Origin: Dugong dugon
Taxonomy: Eukaryota > Chordata > Mammalia > Sirenia > Dugongidae
Direction: 5' to 3'
Length of the DNA: 64,000 nt
NCBI GenBank assembly: GCA_030035585.1
Contig: CM057469.1
Location: 116,724,650-116,788,649, forward strand
The position numbers and the translations under genes are program-made. Below, piece by piece: positions 44,716-56,004 of this stretch (within the stretch, counting starts at the first letter, position 1; each line of letters opens with the position of its first letter). Below the pieces are notes generated by a model. It saw only the letters and a program-made list of their open reading frames with translations, ran no database searches and had not been told where the DNA came from.

Positions 44716-45226
44716 TGCATGGAGAAATATTGGTAGATAAGAAGGTAAAAGTTCCCTAGAGTCCCCTGGAGTGAACTACAAGTTGGATGTTGGTATTTGA
44801 ACCATGTTGGTTGGAATTATCTAGATTTATGTTATTACTGCTTTATTTTACTCCTAGCTTTTGGTGATGTGTTGTTTAAATGCTCTGGCCTTTCCTTAGC
44901 TCTATTTTCATTAACCATTTTTTGCACAGAGCATTAAAGAAAAGTACAGCATTTTCCCCAGAATGAGGAAGTTGGAAGCACTGATCAGTGAGAGATCACA
45001 AGGGCCAAGTCTGGGAAAATCTCAGACTCGAAATCAGCTACCCCTCTCTGCCACTGGGTTCTCATTTTAGCGACTGCCTCCGAGATGTGTGGATTTATTT
45101 TCACTTAGGAAGGCTGTGGTGTTGCCAGGAAAGCATCAAAGCGAAGCTTATCCTTTGTCCCAGTTTTATCAGGGGCCGGCTCTGATACTCATTCAACGAT
45201 TGTTTTCTCGCTTTCATCTACTCCCG
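44716..45226. other. Apparently single-copy DNA
   Basis: No recognised repeat or gene. Confidence 0.4.
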
Positions 45227-45416
45227 AATAACCAAAACAATTCTGACTCATAGCGACCCTATACGACAGAGTAGAACTGCCCCATAGGCTTTCCAAGGCT
45301 GTAATCTTTATGGATACAGACTGCCACATCTTCCTCCGATGGAGCAGCTGGTAGGTTCAAACTGCTGACGTTTTGCTTAGCAGCCACATCCTTAACCATT
45401 GCACCACCAGGGCTCC
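45227..45416 (-). mobile_element. AfroSINE, intermediate type
   Basis: Shows the ACTGCCACATCTTCCTCCGA block. Followed by a TA/TG-rich microsatellite at 45424-45461. Confidence 0.92.
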
Positions 45417-47140
45417 TTTCCCTAATATATACATGTATGTATATATATGTATATATATATTCCTAATAACAGAGGCTCCCTTTTAGCCAATTTAATCTTC
45501 AGCTGAAAATTATATCACTATTTAAATGGGCCTCTAGGCAAACTGGCCTGTCCCTGTTTGTCAGCGAGGTTGTTTTCAAATAGCAACTGGAGCAAATGCT
45601 TCAGCAGCAGCTTACACAGAAGTTGATGCCAGCATGTGATGTGAGGGAAATGGAGCCAGCTTTCATGAGATTGTTCCAATGGCTGGATTCCTCCCCCAAT
45701 TCACAGCTCACTCTCCTCAACAGCAGCCTGATGTTTTCATACAACCTTACACTCATTTCTCACTTCGACAGCATTTTCAAATCTAGAAACACTTTCAAAT
45801 CATTGTTTGGGTTTGAAAAAGGAACACGTCCTCAGTAAATCTACATTATTTGATGAATACTAAGGGGAACAGGTACAAGTCAGGAATGAACCATTCCTGA
45901 ACTCCTCTTGGAGCGAGCCCTCATGAGAGTAGGACTGAGGCTTTGGCTGGAGTAGACCAGATCTCACGTTAACACCCAGGCCTCCCTCCAAAGTTAATCC
46001 TGCTAGGGACCCTTGTGCCTGATGGAGAAAAGTGGTTGGATGCTGTCACTGCTTGCCGCTTTGCTTGTTTAGAAGTTATTTTTGAAACTTCAGGCCTATA
46101 TTAAAAACTCTCCCCTAAGATATGTTTGAACCAATGAGACAAAACTTGTATATTTGTGGCTTGTTTCTTTCCTCATTATTCGTTAATTACCTTCCAAAGA
46201 GGAGCTCACTCTATGCCTAACAGGAAAAAAATCTCTTGCCCCAAGAATGAATACAAATTGATGCGAGGATATATTTATCTGTGTAACCAGAAAACTTTCG
46301 ATATGATCAGAAAAACAAGAAACCATTTGAAAACTACAAGATTTAACAGAAAAAAATACATCTGAAACCAAAGTAATGTCACTTTGAAACTCCATGAACG
46401 TAAATCATGTCAGTTTCATCCATCAGGATTTAGCACAGTGCCTGGTACATAATAGGTGATCATTAAATAGTAGTTGAAAAAAATAAATTAATAAAAATAC
46501 CAAACAATGGAAACAAGGCTGCATAAAGGGTGGATCTTAAAAGAATGAAAGAGGTTGAAAACAGATAGGATAAAAAAGGGGGGAAAAAAGCATAGAAAAG
46601 GAAAGAGAGTATTCTTGCAGGGAAGTAGATTTGTAAATGTTCAGGGGAAAAAAAAAAAAAGATGGCCTGAGTGGAGTTTGAATGATGAAGTCAAATCTCC
46701 CTTCCTTAATCACTGTTTTCTCAATGACAATGGACACCAGCTTTCCCTGACCCTGTAGAAGCAGAGTAAGCACTTCGGGGACCAAATAGGGCCAAGGCTG
46801 GAAGTAAAAATGTCTTTCTCCTGAGCTCTAGATGACCCCAAAAGTAAAGCAGAGAAAGCAAGCTGAGTCTGAGTCTAGTCAGGTCATCAGACAAAGCAGG
46901 ATGAAAAACAAACTCCCCTGCACTTTCTGTCTCATCTCAGGATATTGAGACAGGGTGTGGGGATGTAAGGAGGAAGACTGAGTCTTGGTAGATCAGGCAC
47001 AGAAGAGAACAACGAAAGGTGAATTAGATGTACAGGGAGCGGGGAAGTTGGGGTTAGCAGTTACAGGATTAAACCACTTGCATTAGCTCATAAATTCCAG
47101 ATTACATTCATTTAGTACTCCTCGTTGATATCGTGGTGAA
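45417..47140. other. Apparently single-copy DNA; short MIR/L2 end
   Basis: A short MIR or L2 3' end is seen at 46420-46475 (AGCACAGTGCCTGGTACATA). A purine-rich stretch lies at 46540-46665. The 80-residue frame at 45596-45838 has no domain. Confidence 0.45.
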
Positions 47141-47141
47141 A

Positions 47142-47365
47142 AAGTAATAGAGCCTTGGTGGCACAATGGTTAAGCACTCGGCTGCTAACTGAAAGGTTGG
47201 CAGTTCGAACTCACCCAGCAGTTCTGCAGAAGAAAGACCTGATGATCTCCTCCCATAAAGATTACAGCCTAGAAAACACTATAGGGCAGTTCTACTCTAA
47301 CACATGAGTTCCCTCTGAATCAGAATTGACTCAATGGCACCCAACAACAACAGCAACAAGGTAGT
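47142..47365 (+). mobile_element. AfroSINE, long type, with an RTE-like tail
   Basis: Head GAGCCTTGGTGGCACAATGG, body AAGACCTGATGATCTCC, and a 3' end GACTCAATGGCACCCAAC plus CAACAACAGCAACA that follows the RTE 3' terminus rather than the GGGTTTGGTTTT tail of the short type. Flanks AAAGTAATAGAG and AAGGTAGTAGAG look like the duplication. Confidence 0.9.
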
Positions 47366-48045
47366 AGAGCTATGTGGCATACTTGACGTTCAGCATGTAT
47401 CCACTATCAACCTGTTTTATGTGCAGCAGGGCATGCCATCAGTATCCAGTTTTGTGTCCCATGACTTCTCCAAGGCTTTGTCTACTCCAGGGATGATAGT
47501 ATTGGACCAGTTCACAACACAGCCTCAGGTCACACTGTGGAAATGAGCCCAAAACACTACCTTGCTCCACTCAAGTTGCTGTGTGAGGAGATACATCTCA
47601 GAAGGGTCTTCCAATACATTCCTTGGCAATTCCACATTCTTTGGTTTGCCCAATCAGAGGGAAAATCACTTGTAAAAGACAGATTCCCCTAAGCTTCTCC
47701 CTATCCTACCAAACATAAGACAAATAACGTGACTTGTTTCCCCTATGAACCTGATTTTCCTTGGTAACTGCAAAGGGGACAAGAAGCTGGAATCTGGGGA
47801 AGCACACAGTTAATCTCTTAGAGAGACTGAGCAGCACTGGAGAAGGCCTAGTATTGACCCAGGCCTTGGCTTTGGCCTGGGTAACACAGATAACACTGTT
47901 CTAGCCTCTCCAGGGTGAGCTGAGAACACACTCACTAAAGTATAGTTCTTGATTTTTGTGCTTGAGAATAACATTTCCTAGATACTAAATTTAATAGGAA
48001 TTCAACTAAGCTGGGGAGGGGAGTGTACCAGAAGGTCTAGGTCAA
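47366..48045. other. Apparently single-copy DNA
   Basis: No recognised repeat or gene; the 70-residue frame 47334-47546 partly translates SINE tail. Confidence 0.4.
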
Positions 48046-48215
48046 TAGTTTCCTCTTATGTGCATCAGAATCATCTGGGTTGTTTGTGGAATAACACAGA
48101 TCTATGAACCTACCCAAAAAGCTTCGGGTTCAGCCAGTCTGGGCTGGCACCAGAGCTCTGCATTTTAAAAGCCCCACAGGTGATTCTGATGCAGGTGGTC
48201 TACTCTCAAGACTGA
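48046..48215. mobile_element. hAT MITE, MER5A-like
   Basis: GTGCATCAGAATCATCTGGG, CTCTGCATTTTAAAAGCCCC and AGGTGATTCTGATGCAGGTG are characteristic. Confidence 0.8.
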
Positions 48216-48509
48216 CGAACACTGACCATAGATATTAGAAATAATCATACTTTCCACTAGCATTAAAACCAAGAGGGTAGTACTTCAGGGTGGGAATTAG
48301 AACAGACCATTCAACAGGAAGAAAGCAGATGGTGGGACTCAAAGTTCAAAGCAAATGGTTGGAAATTTGGAGACAATCACAAGACCATAGGTGGAGCAGG
48401 TAAGCAGGCTTTTTTGGGGGAGCACTTGAAGCCACGGCTGGTGTTTCTCCCGGCTGGCTTTAACTCCTTTGCCTCATTTTTGCGAGGTTAAATTCAATGG
48501 GGAGGCTGG

Positions 48510-48680
48510 TTGTCTGTAAAGCAGAGGTTCTCATATTAAAATCATCTGGGAATTTAAAAACACTGGGATCCTCCCCCAGAGGTTCTGAATTTAATTGACT
48601 TTGGATACGTTCTGGACAGGAAGGGTTTTCTAAATCTCCTCAGAAGATTCTAAAGTGAAGTCAAAGTTGATAAGCTCTAG
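48510..48680. mobile_element. hAT MITE, MER5A-like
   Basis: GCAGAGGTTCTCATATTAAA and AATCATCTGGGAATTTAAAA, then CAGAGGTTCTGAATTTAATT. Confidence 0.7.
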
Positions 48681-48705
48681 TTCTGAGGATCAGCAACAGC
48701 ACAGG

Positions 48706-48900
48706 AACTCTGATCAAACAATCTGATCAGGGCTTCTTAAATTTTAAGGTGCACATGTTTCAACAGGGAAATCTTGTCAAAATGCAGATTCTGAATTTAT
48801 CCAGCCTGGGGTGGAGCCTGGGATTCTGCATTTCTCAGGAACTCCCAGGCGATGTTCATGCTCCAGGTCCTTGCACCACACTTTGAGTAGCTAGGATCTG
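48706..48900. mobile_element. hAT MITE, MER5A-like
   Basis: AGGGCTTCTTAAATTTTAAG, AATGCAGATTCTGAATTTAT, GGATTCTGCATTTCTCAGGA and CACCACACTTTGAGTAGC. Confidence 0.8.
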
Positions 48901-49240
48901 AAAGACTACACTCTACTCTAGTGATGGGAACTTGTTAGAAACGCAAATTCTCAGGTTCCACCGTAGACCCAAAGAACCAAACCCACTGCAGTGGATTTGA
49001 TTCCGACTCATAGTGACCCCACAGGACAGAGTAGAACTGCCCTATACAGTTTCCAAGGAGCAGCTGGTGGATTCGAACTGCTGACCTTTTGATTAGCAGC
49101 CTAATCCCTTAACCACGGCACTACCAGTTCTCCAGATTCTACCTTGGTTCTACGAGATCAGAGACCTTAGAGGGCAATGCTTGAACAAGCCCCACAGGTG
49201 GTTCTGACGCAGCTCCAGTTTGAGCATCTCTGCTCTGCTC
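48901..49240. mobile_element. hAT MITE (MER5A-like) split by an AfroSINE
   Basis: Left part 48920-48962 (CTTGTTAGAAACGCAAATTC) and right part 49136-49240 (CCCCACAGGTGGTTCTGACG) are one element, separated by the SINE at 48969-49133. Confidence 0.8.
48969..49133 (-). mobile_element. AfroSINE, short type, nested in MER5A
   Basis: Antisense; head end GGCACTACCAGTTCTCC. Flanking CAGGTTCCACC and CAGATTCTACC are consistent with a decayed duplication of MER5A text. Confidence 0.92.
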
Positions 49241-49947
49241 CACAGAATAACCATCTGTCACTGTTTGACCTGGCTGAGCTTAATCATGAACACTTCATTC
49301 TCTGAATGGGACTGAGCCTTCCTCAGCGGGGCTTCTAGGATTTAAAAAGGAAAGTTATGGTTCTCCTTTTCTATCTTGACAACTAAACGGTCATTATTTT
49401 CACATGGTCCCCAAATGGTAACGAATCCAACCACTGCTCTTTATTCAAGCACTGAACCACACGAGTTCCACAAAATGAGGGGGTTGGATGCACTCTCAGG
49501 GGTCCTTTCTGCCTCTGCCAGTCTGTGATCCCATCACTCACCAACTAGAGAGGCTGTGACGATTTTTATGCATGTGTCCCTGGACTCCACTCAGCTCACT
49601 CTGTGCTGTATTGTTCCTATTGTCATACCCCTTTGTAAAGAAAGAACTAGAGGGCAATGGCAGCAATAAGCTTCAGATGTTGGGCAGCAGTCATTCAGTT
49701 CTTGCAAAATCAATAACCTCCCACGACTGGGCCCACTCACGCACGAAGATGCAGAGGCAAAAACCAGCAGGGAAGTATGGATTCCCTGTGGGCCCTGGTG
49801 GGCAGGAAGCACCCTGAAGCTCACAGAAATGAATGTGTTGGAGCCCCTAAGAAGCTGCCTTTCCAGCTCCTCAGCCTTTGTTTCACACTGTGGCCTCTTT
49901 TATCCATGAGTGTTCCAATATGAGGGCCTATGATAGGCTGGTTGCAA
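49241..49947. other. Apparently single-copy DNA
   Basis: 49470-49540 (GGGTTGGATGCACTCTCAGG) may be an old MIR/L2-like end. Overlapping open frames at 49572-49824 on both strands have no domain. Confidence 0.4.
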
Positions 49948-50065
49948 GGTAGGCTGACCAACTGTCCCTATTTCTTCTGGAGGGCCCCAGTTTCAGCACT
50001 GGAAGTCCTACATTCTGGGAAACACCTCAATACCTGGGAAATGAGATGGTTGATCACCTTACATT
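49948..50065. mobile_element. Short MITE-like element with inverted ends
   Basis: Left end AGGCTGACCAACTGTCCC and right end GAGATGGTTGATCACCTTA are imperfect inverted repeats about 85 bp apart. The internal GAAGTCCTACATTCTGGGAA matches a common mammalian MITE that I cannot name with certainty. Confidence 0.55.
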
Positions 50066-50700
50066 GGGGTTTCTTAAAGTCTATTGACATTTTAGTCTGG
50101 ATAATTCTTTGTTATGGGAGAATGTTCTGTGCATTGTACTAGGTTTGGTAGTATTGCGGGCCTCTACCCATTAGATGCTATTGAATTGGGTCCCACAAAA
50201 AATATGCATTGGAATCCTAATCTGGATATAATCATATTTGGAAATAGTATTTTTTGTTATGTTAGTGAGACCATATCAGTGTAAGACACTTCCTGAACCT
50301 AATGATATCTGAGTTACCTGGAGTAGCATAGACACAGAGACAAGCAAGCACAAATGGGGCAAGATAGATGCCACGTGAAGATCACCAAGGAACCGAGGAA
50401 CACCAGGGTTACAAAAGCTGAAAGAGACAAAGATCTTTCCCTGGAGTCAACAGATAGAAAGCCTTCTTCTATAGCTGGTGGCCTGAATTTGGGTCTCTAA
50501 TCTTTTGAACTGTGAAAAACTAACTTTCTGTTCTTTAAAGCCATCCACTTGTGGTATTTCTGTTACAGCAGCACTAGGAAAGTAAGAAAGATACCAGTAG
50601 GACTTCTCCAGTTGTGACTTTCAAAAATGTCTTCAGACATTGCCAAGTGTCCACTGGCAGGAAAAAATCACCCTCAGATGAGAGCTACTGCCCCAGATAT
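50060..50700 (+). mobile_element. hAT MITE (MER20-like) split by a MaLR LTR
   Basis: Left part 50066-50168 (TGACATTTTAGTCTGGATAA, CCTCTACCCATTAGATG) and right part 50588-50700 (AATGTCTTCAGACATTGCCA, GATGAGAGCTACTGCC) are contiguous in MER20. The LTR fills the gap. Confidence 0.8.
50168..50590 (+). repeat. Solo MaLR LTR inside MER20
   Basis: Starts near TGCTATTGAATTGGGTCCC and ends with GTGGTATTTCTGTTACAG and GCAGCACTAGGAAAGTAAG; similar to the LTR at 52335. An AGAT word on both sides may be the remains of the target duplication. Confidence 0.75.
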
Positions 50701-50729
50701 AAGCTGTTGTGTAATCCAAAACCTCTCCT

Positions 50730-51710
50730 AGGCCAGCACCTTTCGAATTTTAATGTGCATAAGAATTACTTGGAATTTGAATAGACATTTCTAGAAAGAC
50801 ATTTAAATGACCAAAAAACAAATTAAAAGATGTTTTAACATCATCGACATTTGGAGAAATGTAAATCAAACCAAAATGAGTTGCCACTGCATATCCTCTA
50901 GGATAGTTAAAACATAAAAGATGGGAAATAACAAGTGTTGGCAAGTATATGGCATAATCTGAACTCTCATACATTTTTTATTGTAAAATTGTACAGCTGC
51001 TTTGGAAAACAGTTTGGCAGTTCCTCAAAAAGTTAACCATACAGCTATCATATGATCCAGCAAACCCACTCCTAGGTATATACCCAAGAGAACTGAAAAC
51101 ATATGTCTACACAAAACCTGTACATATATGTTCATAGCAGCATTACTCACAGCAGTTAAAAAGTAGAAACAACCAAGATGTCCATCAACTGAAGAATGAA
51201 TAAACAAAATGTGATGTATCCATACAATGGAATATTATTTGGCAAGAAGTACTGATACATGCTACAGCATGGATGGACCTTGAAAACAATTAGCTAAGTG
51301 AAAGAAGTCAGATACAAAAGAACCACATATTATATGATTCCATTTATATAAAATATCTAGAATAGGCAAATCCATAGAAACCAAAAGTAGATCAGTTGCT
51401 TCAGGGGCTGGGGGAGGGGGAAGATGGGGAGTGACTGTTAAAGAGTTTTGGGCTTTTGAGGGGCTGATGAAAATGTTCTGAAATTAGATAGTGGTGATGC
51501 TTTCACACCTCTGTAAGTATGCTGAAAACCACCGAATTGTATACTTTAAATGGGTGAATTGCATGACATGTGAACTATATCTCAATAAAGCCATTATTAA
51601 GCATAATAATAATCATCATTGCTTGGTGATCCTGTTGAAATGCAGGTTCTGATTTTGTAAATCTGGGGTGGGGCCTGAGTTACCAGTGATCACACATTGA
51701 GAAGCAAAAT
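50730..51710. mobile_element. MER5-like hAT MITE split by an old L1 3' end
   Basis: MER5 text at 50735-50785 (AATTTTAATGTGCATAAGAA) resumes at 51605-51710 (CCTGTTGAAATGCAGGTTCT), interrupted by old L1 DNA. Confidence 0.7.
50786..51604 (+). mobile_element. Old L1 3' end (L1MA-like)
   Basis: The end of ORF2 (TATACCCAAGAGAACTGAAA, AGCAGCATTACTCACAGCAG) and the 3' UTR (GGCTGGGGGAGGGGGAAGATG, GTATACTTTAAATGGGTGAA, TCAATAAAGCCATTATTAA) are typical of eutherian-wide L1MA elements and unlike the two younger L1 types here. Confidence 0.85.
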
Positions 51711-51729
51711 CCGGGGGTTAGTCTAATGT

Positions 51730-52070
51730 GTTTCCTGACTGGCAACATCAGCATCACCTGTGAACATTTTAGAAATGCAAATTTTCAGGCTCCACCCCAG
51801 ATCTACTGAATGAGAAACTTTGGAGTTGGGGCCCAGCAATCTCTTTTAACCAGCTGTCTAGATCATTTGGAAACCCTGGGGCATAGTGGTTAAGAGCTAC
51901 GGAGGCTAACCAAAAGGTTGGCTGTTCAAATCCACCAGGTCCTCCTTGGAAACTCTATGGGACAGTTCTACTCTGTCCTATAGGGTTGCTATGAGTCAGA
52001 ACTGACTTGACGGCAATGGGTTTTGGTTCTAGGTCATTTTAATACATGCAATGTTTGAGAACCCCTGCAC
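51730..52070. mobile_element. MER5A-like hAT MITE split by an AfroSINE
   Basis: Left part to 51868 (CAGCATCACCTGTGAACATT, GGCTCCACCCCAGATCTACT), right part from 52028 (ATGCAATGTTTGAGAACCCC). Confidence 0.85.
51857..52039 (+). mobile_element. AfroSINE, short type, with target duplications
   Basis: The element at 51869-52027 is flanked by TCTAGATCATTT (51857-51868) and TCTAGGTCATTT (52028-52039). Head GGGGCATAGTGGTTAAG, tail GGCAATGGGTTTTGGT. Confidence 0.94.
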
Positions 52071-52334
52071 CAAATCATCCACATCCTGATTGTCTCTCTC
52101 CATCTTGCGTGCAAAAATGGTGTGGGGCAAGGTATTTGGCTGTTACTAAAAGAGTATTATTAATATAAACACACTTAGTATAAGTCATATTACTCTAGAA
52201 AATTTAGCCTCACAACTGGAGGAACTTACTCTTAAGATATCTTACCCCTTTATTTTGGGGCCCCAGGACATTTTGTTGATTATGTACTGTAACATTCCAT
52301 TAAGACCTAAAACCACTTTGTTTCAGAAGGAATT

Positions 52335-52750
52335 TGTTATGGATTGAATTGTGTCCCCCAAAAATATGTTTTGTAAATCCTAACCCCTATGCTTGTGGAT
52401 ATAATCCTATTTGGGAACTGCGCTTTTTTATGTTAATGAGTAGGGTATACCTGTGTAGGGTGTAATTTAAAGCTATCACTTCTGAGATATAAAAAGAGCC
52501 GATTCGGCACAGAAGCAAGGAGCAGAAATGGAGAAAGATTGATGCCAAATGGAGATCATCAAGGAACCAAGAAAGAGAAGCTGAAAGATACAAGAATTTT
52601 CCCCCAGAGAAGACAGAGAGAGCCTTCCCCTAGAGCCAGTGCCCTGAATTCAGACTTCTAGCCTCCTAAACTGTGAGAAAACAAATTTCTGTTCACTAAA
52701 GCCACCCACTTGTGGTATTTCTGTTACAGCAGCACTAAGAAACTAAGACA
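52335..52750 (+). repeat. Solo MaLR LTR
   Basis: TGTTATGGATTGAATTGTG to CACTAAGAAACTAAGACA, with GTGAGAAAACAAATTTCTG near the end. Outer five bases (GAATT and AGGGT) do not match. Confidence 0.82.
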
Positions 52751-53481
52751 AGGGTCAAGTGAGAAATCACACAAATGGGCTTTTCCTTGCCTATTGGTAC
52801 ATATGTGCTAACATCAAACTTATGCATTCACCAACAGCATGCTACTTAGAATGAAGAAAACAAAATGGATGGAGAGGAAATGCAAAAAGGAAGGGGGAGA
52901 TGGAAATTTGGAGAAAGATGATAGACTGGAAATTAATGGTTTCCAGGGATTGGGGGAGGAGAAAAATAGGGAGAGACTGCTAATGGGGAGAGACTGGGAC
53001 TGACAGGAATACATTCTAGCCCTGGAACCAGTGGACCAGAGAGTCTTATCTCTTGGTGATATCTTTTCTGTACCTGGTGCCTAGGTATTTGACTGTCCCT
53101 TTGTAGGAGGAAAACAGAATGTCTATTTTTAATGCTAGGTACACTGTTGTTTTAATTATAAAAAGAGGGAAAAAAAGAGTTTTGTTTGTTTGTTTTCTGT
53201 CTGTTTTCCTGGGGAAGATTAGGACTATAATACAAAGACCTAGTCCTTCGAGATTCATTTCTACAGAGGCTAATACACCTGGAGGCTCAGTAACAACCAT
53301 CCACACACCCACGTGCCCTCATAGTGTAAATGAGACACTTACTTCATTAAGCCATCCCAAGTTCTTTATTCACTAAAGAGGCTTCTCCTGGTCTGAAGAG
53401 TGAATGTGCTCCCCAGCATCTCTAATTTATTGCCAGGTTTTGGGAAGACTCTGCTGATCATTAACTGGGAACACCATGAAC
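52751..53481. other. Apparently single-copy DNA
   Basis: No recognised repeat or gene; A/G-rich at 52850-52990. Confidence 0.4.
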
Positions 53482-53908
53482 CTGATTGTGTTAGTTATCT
53501 AATGCTGCTATAACAGAAATACCACAGTGGGTGGGTTTAACAAACAGAAGTTTATTTTCTCACAGTTTAGGAGACGAGAAGTCTGAATTCAGGGTGCTGG
53601 CCCTACAAGAAGCCTTTCTCTCTCTGTTTGCTCTGGAGGAATGTTCTTGTCTCTTCTGAGCTTCTGCTCCTGGGCAATCTTCATGTAGCTTAGTATCGCT
53701 CTTCCTCCCATTGCTGCTTCTTTTGTTTGCTCTTTTAATCTCTTTTATATCTCAAAAGAGATTGACTTAAGACATACCCTACACTAATCCTGTCTCATTC
53801 ACGTAACAAAGATGACCCATTCCCAAATGAGGTTATCACCACAGGCATAGAGGTTAGGATTTACAACACGTATTTTTTGGAGGGCACAATTCAATCCATG
53901 ACACTGAT
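53482..53908 (-). repeat. Solo MaLR LTR with perfect target duplication
   Basis: LTR 53487-53903, antisense copy of the family at 32715 and 40592, flanked by CTGAT at 53482-53486 and 53904-53908. No SINE at the site used in the provirus LTRs. Confidence 0.9.
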
Positions 53909-54309
53909 AGAACTCCATAATGCACAACCAATTGACCCTGTCACCAGGCTTCCTGCCTTGTCTTTCTCTTCTGTCCTCATGGCTCTTGAAATAGCACCAC
54001 ATTGGTATTCATGGTTTCCACCTTTATCAAAACACAAGCTCCATCATTTCATTCATTCAGCCGAATCATTTGTACAAGTTTTGGTAAGGAGTAGTTTAGT
54101 GTCGGGTAATGTTCTCCTTTTCAGAAACATCTCAGAGACAGAAGATTCCATCCAGGAATTGACTGTAGTAAAAGAATTTACAGACCCCAAAATGAACAAT
54201 TCACTCTCTGAGCAAATGATTTCTTGTCCAATGAGCTGACCTAATTATAAAACAAGTATTAGATTTTTCCATATGAGGAAGGTTGCTTCTCTTGCTGTCC
54301 ATGAGTCAT
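53909..54309. other. Apparently single-copy DNA
   Basis: The 120-residue plus frame 53877-54239 starts in the LTR and has no domain. Confidence 0.4.
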
Positions 54310-55195
54310 CCCTCACCCCTTTAAGAGTGTGGCTTAAAGTCCATCTCCTTCAGAAACTTCATCAAGTTAAAATTTTCCAATTATCCAGTAAGTGTTAACT
54401 CTTGTAAGTGAAAACATTTCCACCATTATTGTCTTCTTATCATTTTATACAGTGTGATATTTATATTTTATAATCATAAAATACAATATATTTTAACTCC
54501 TAATTGCTTCCTCCCTAACCCCACTGAACACCTAGGCCCATCTTGATGAATGATACCACCATCCACCTGGGTACTAAAGCATAAAGTCTTTGAACCAATT
54601 TTTTGACATTTCCTTTTATATCATTCAAACAAGTTAAAAATCCTTTCGTGGCATTTAAATGTACTTGTAATCAAATCCACAATTCTTAACATGACCAGCA
54701 AGACACCATAAGACTTGTCTCCAACCACAGGTACAGGGTGGAGGTGGAACTTCTCAGAGGGATGGGTTCTAAAGTCACACTAACCTGCCTTCCACTCCCA
54801 GAACAAGTCAAAGGGTACCCACGCAGAGCCTTTACCTTTGCTATACCATCTCCAAAAAATACCATTCCCATGACTCTTCATATGGACTCTCATCTTTCAG
54901 GGCTCAGCCTACATCATGCTTTCTCAGAGGGATCTCCCGTGACCAATTAGCAATTAGCTCTTCTTCTCCATCACAGTGCACATTTTTTCTTCATTGTACT
55001 TAACACTACCTGCAATTGTTTTAAATACGTATTTGTTTCCTTGTTTATTATCTATTTTCTTCACATTGACATATGCTAAAGGAGAGAAGAAGCTTGCCTG
55101 TTTATTTTACTATTTTATCCTCAATGATTAGCACAGATTTCTGGTACAAAATAAGTCATCAATAAATATGTATTGAATAGATGAATCAACTTAAA
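54310..55195 (+). mobile_element. L2 LINE 3' region
   Basis: TGACTCTTCATATGGACTCT, TCTCAGAGGGATCTCCCGTG, CACATTTTTTCTTCATTGTA and the end AAGTCATCAATAAATATGTA fit L2. Older parts before 54680 are weaker. Confidence 0.7.
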
Positions 55196-56000
55196 ATTTT
55201 TGTTTCCTCATAAGCTCATAAGGAATAAGGCCTAGTATATTTATTGTTAAGCAGTCCAACAGTATATATAATGCTGCTCATCTTATAAGAACTCATGCTA
55301 ATTAATGAACTGCCATAATGATCTTTCACTGAAGTTGTCTAGGCAATAATATAGGGCATATTTTTCAAAGCTCATTAAATTTCTTTGCTCTGCTTTTCTT
55401 CTTTTTTGAAACCAGTATAAGATGTGTTCTGTTGTTACAAAATATCTTACAGTTTATCTTGAGAAATTAAGACCTAGCTTATCTAAAGCCTTCTTAATCT
55501 CTCTATGTGGTTAAACTGAATATCATACTTTAAAAAGGAAAACTAGACCAAAAAATATATATACAACCAACATTTCCCTTTTTATTTTACCCCTCTCCTG
55601 AGAAAAGAGACTCAAAATGGACATTCTTCCTCAGGCTAAACATAGCCAGCTTTATGCATGATGATAGCAAACACTCTTTGACCCTATTTGATTATGCTGT
55701 GTGTATTTATAAGGCAGGTTATGAGAGAACTGAATTAGATCTCAAGGCAGAGTAGGCCTGTCTACTGTCTAATGACAGGGCTTGACCCTCTTGCAGACCT
55801 CTGCCATCACCCCCCCCCCACCCCATCCCCAAGAAGGTCTACCTCCACCCTGCACATACTGATCATCATAATCAGAGACGTGACTCTTCACTGGTCCCTC
55901 CCTATCAGAATTAATATATCAGAAGTGGGGATTAATCTTGTCCTGGTTTATTTCACCAGAAGACCCTGTCAGAGGAGTTGAGGAGGTTATATTTTCTACA
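55196..56000. other. Apparently single-copy DNA
   Basis: Includes a C-rich run at 55809-55828. No gene or repeat recognised. Confidence 0.4.
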
Positions 56001-56004
56001 CACC

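Noticed and set aside
45596-45838. 80-residue open frame as a host exon
   Set aside because: No domain, no splice-site support, and no similarity recognised.
55809-55828. C-rich run as an i-motif or G-quadruplex
   Set aside because: It is a single run of about 12 C plus a short one, without four separated tracts.
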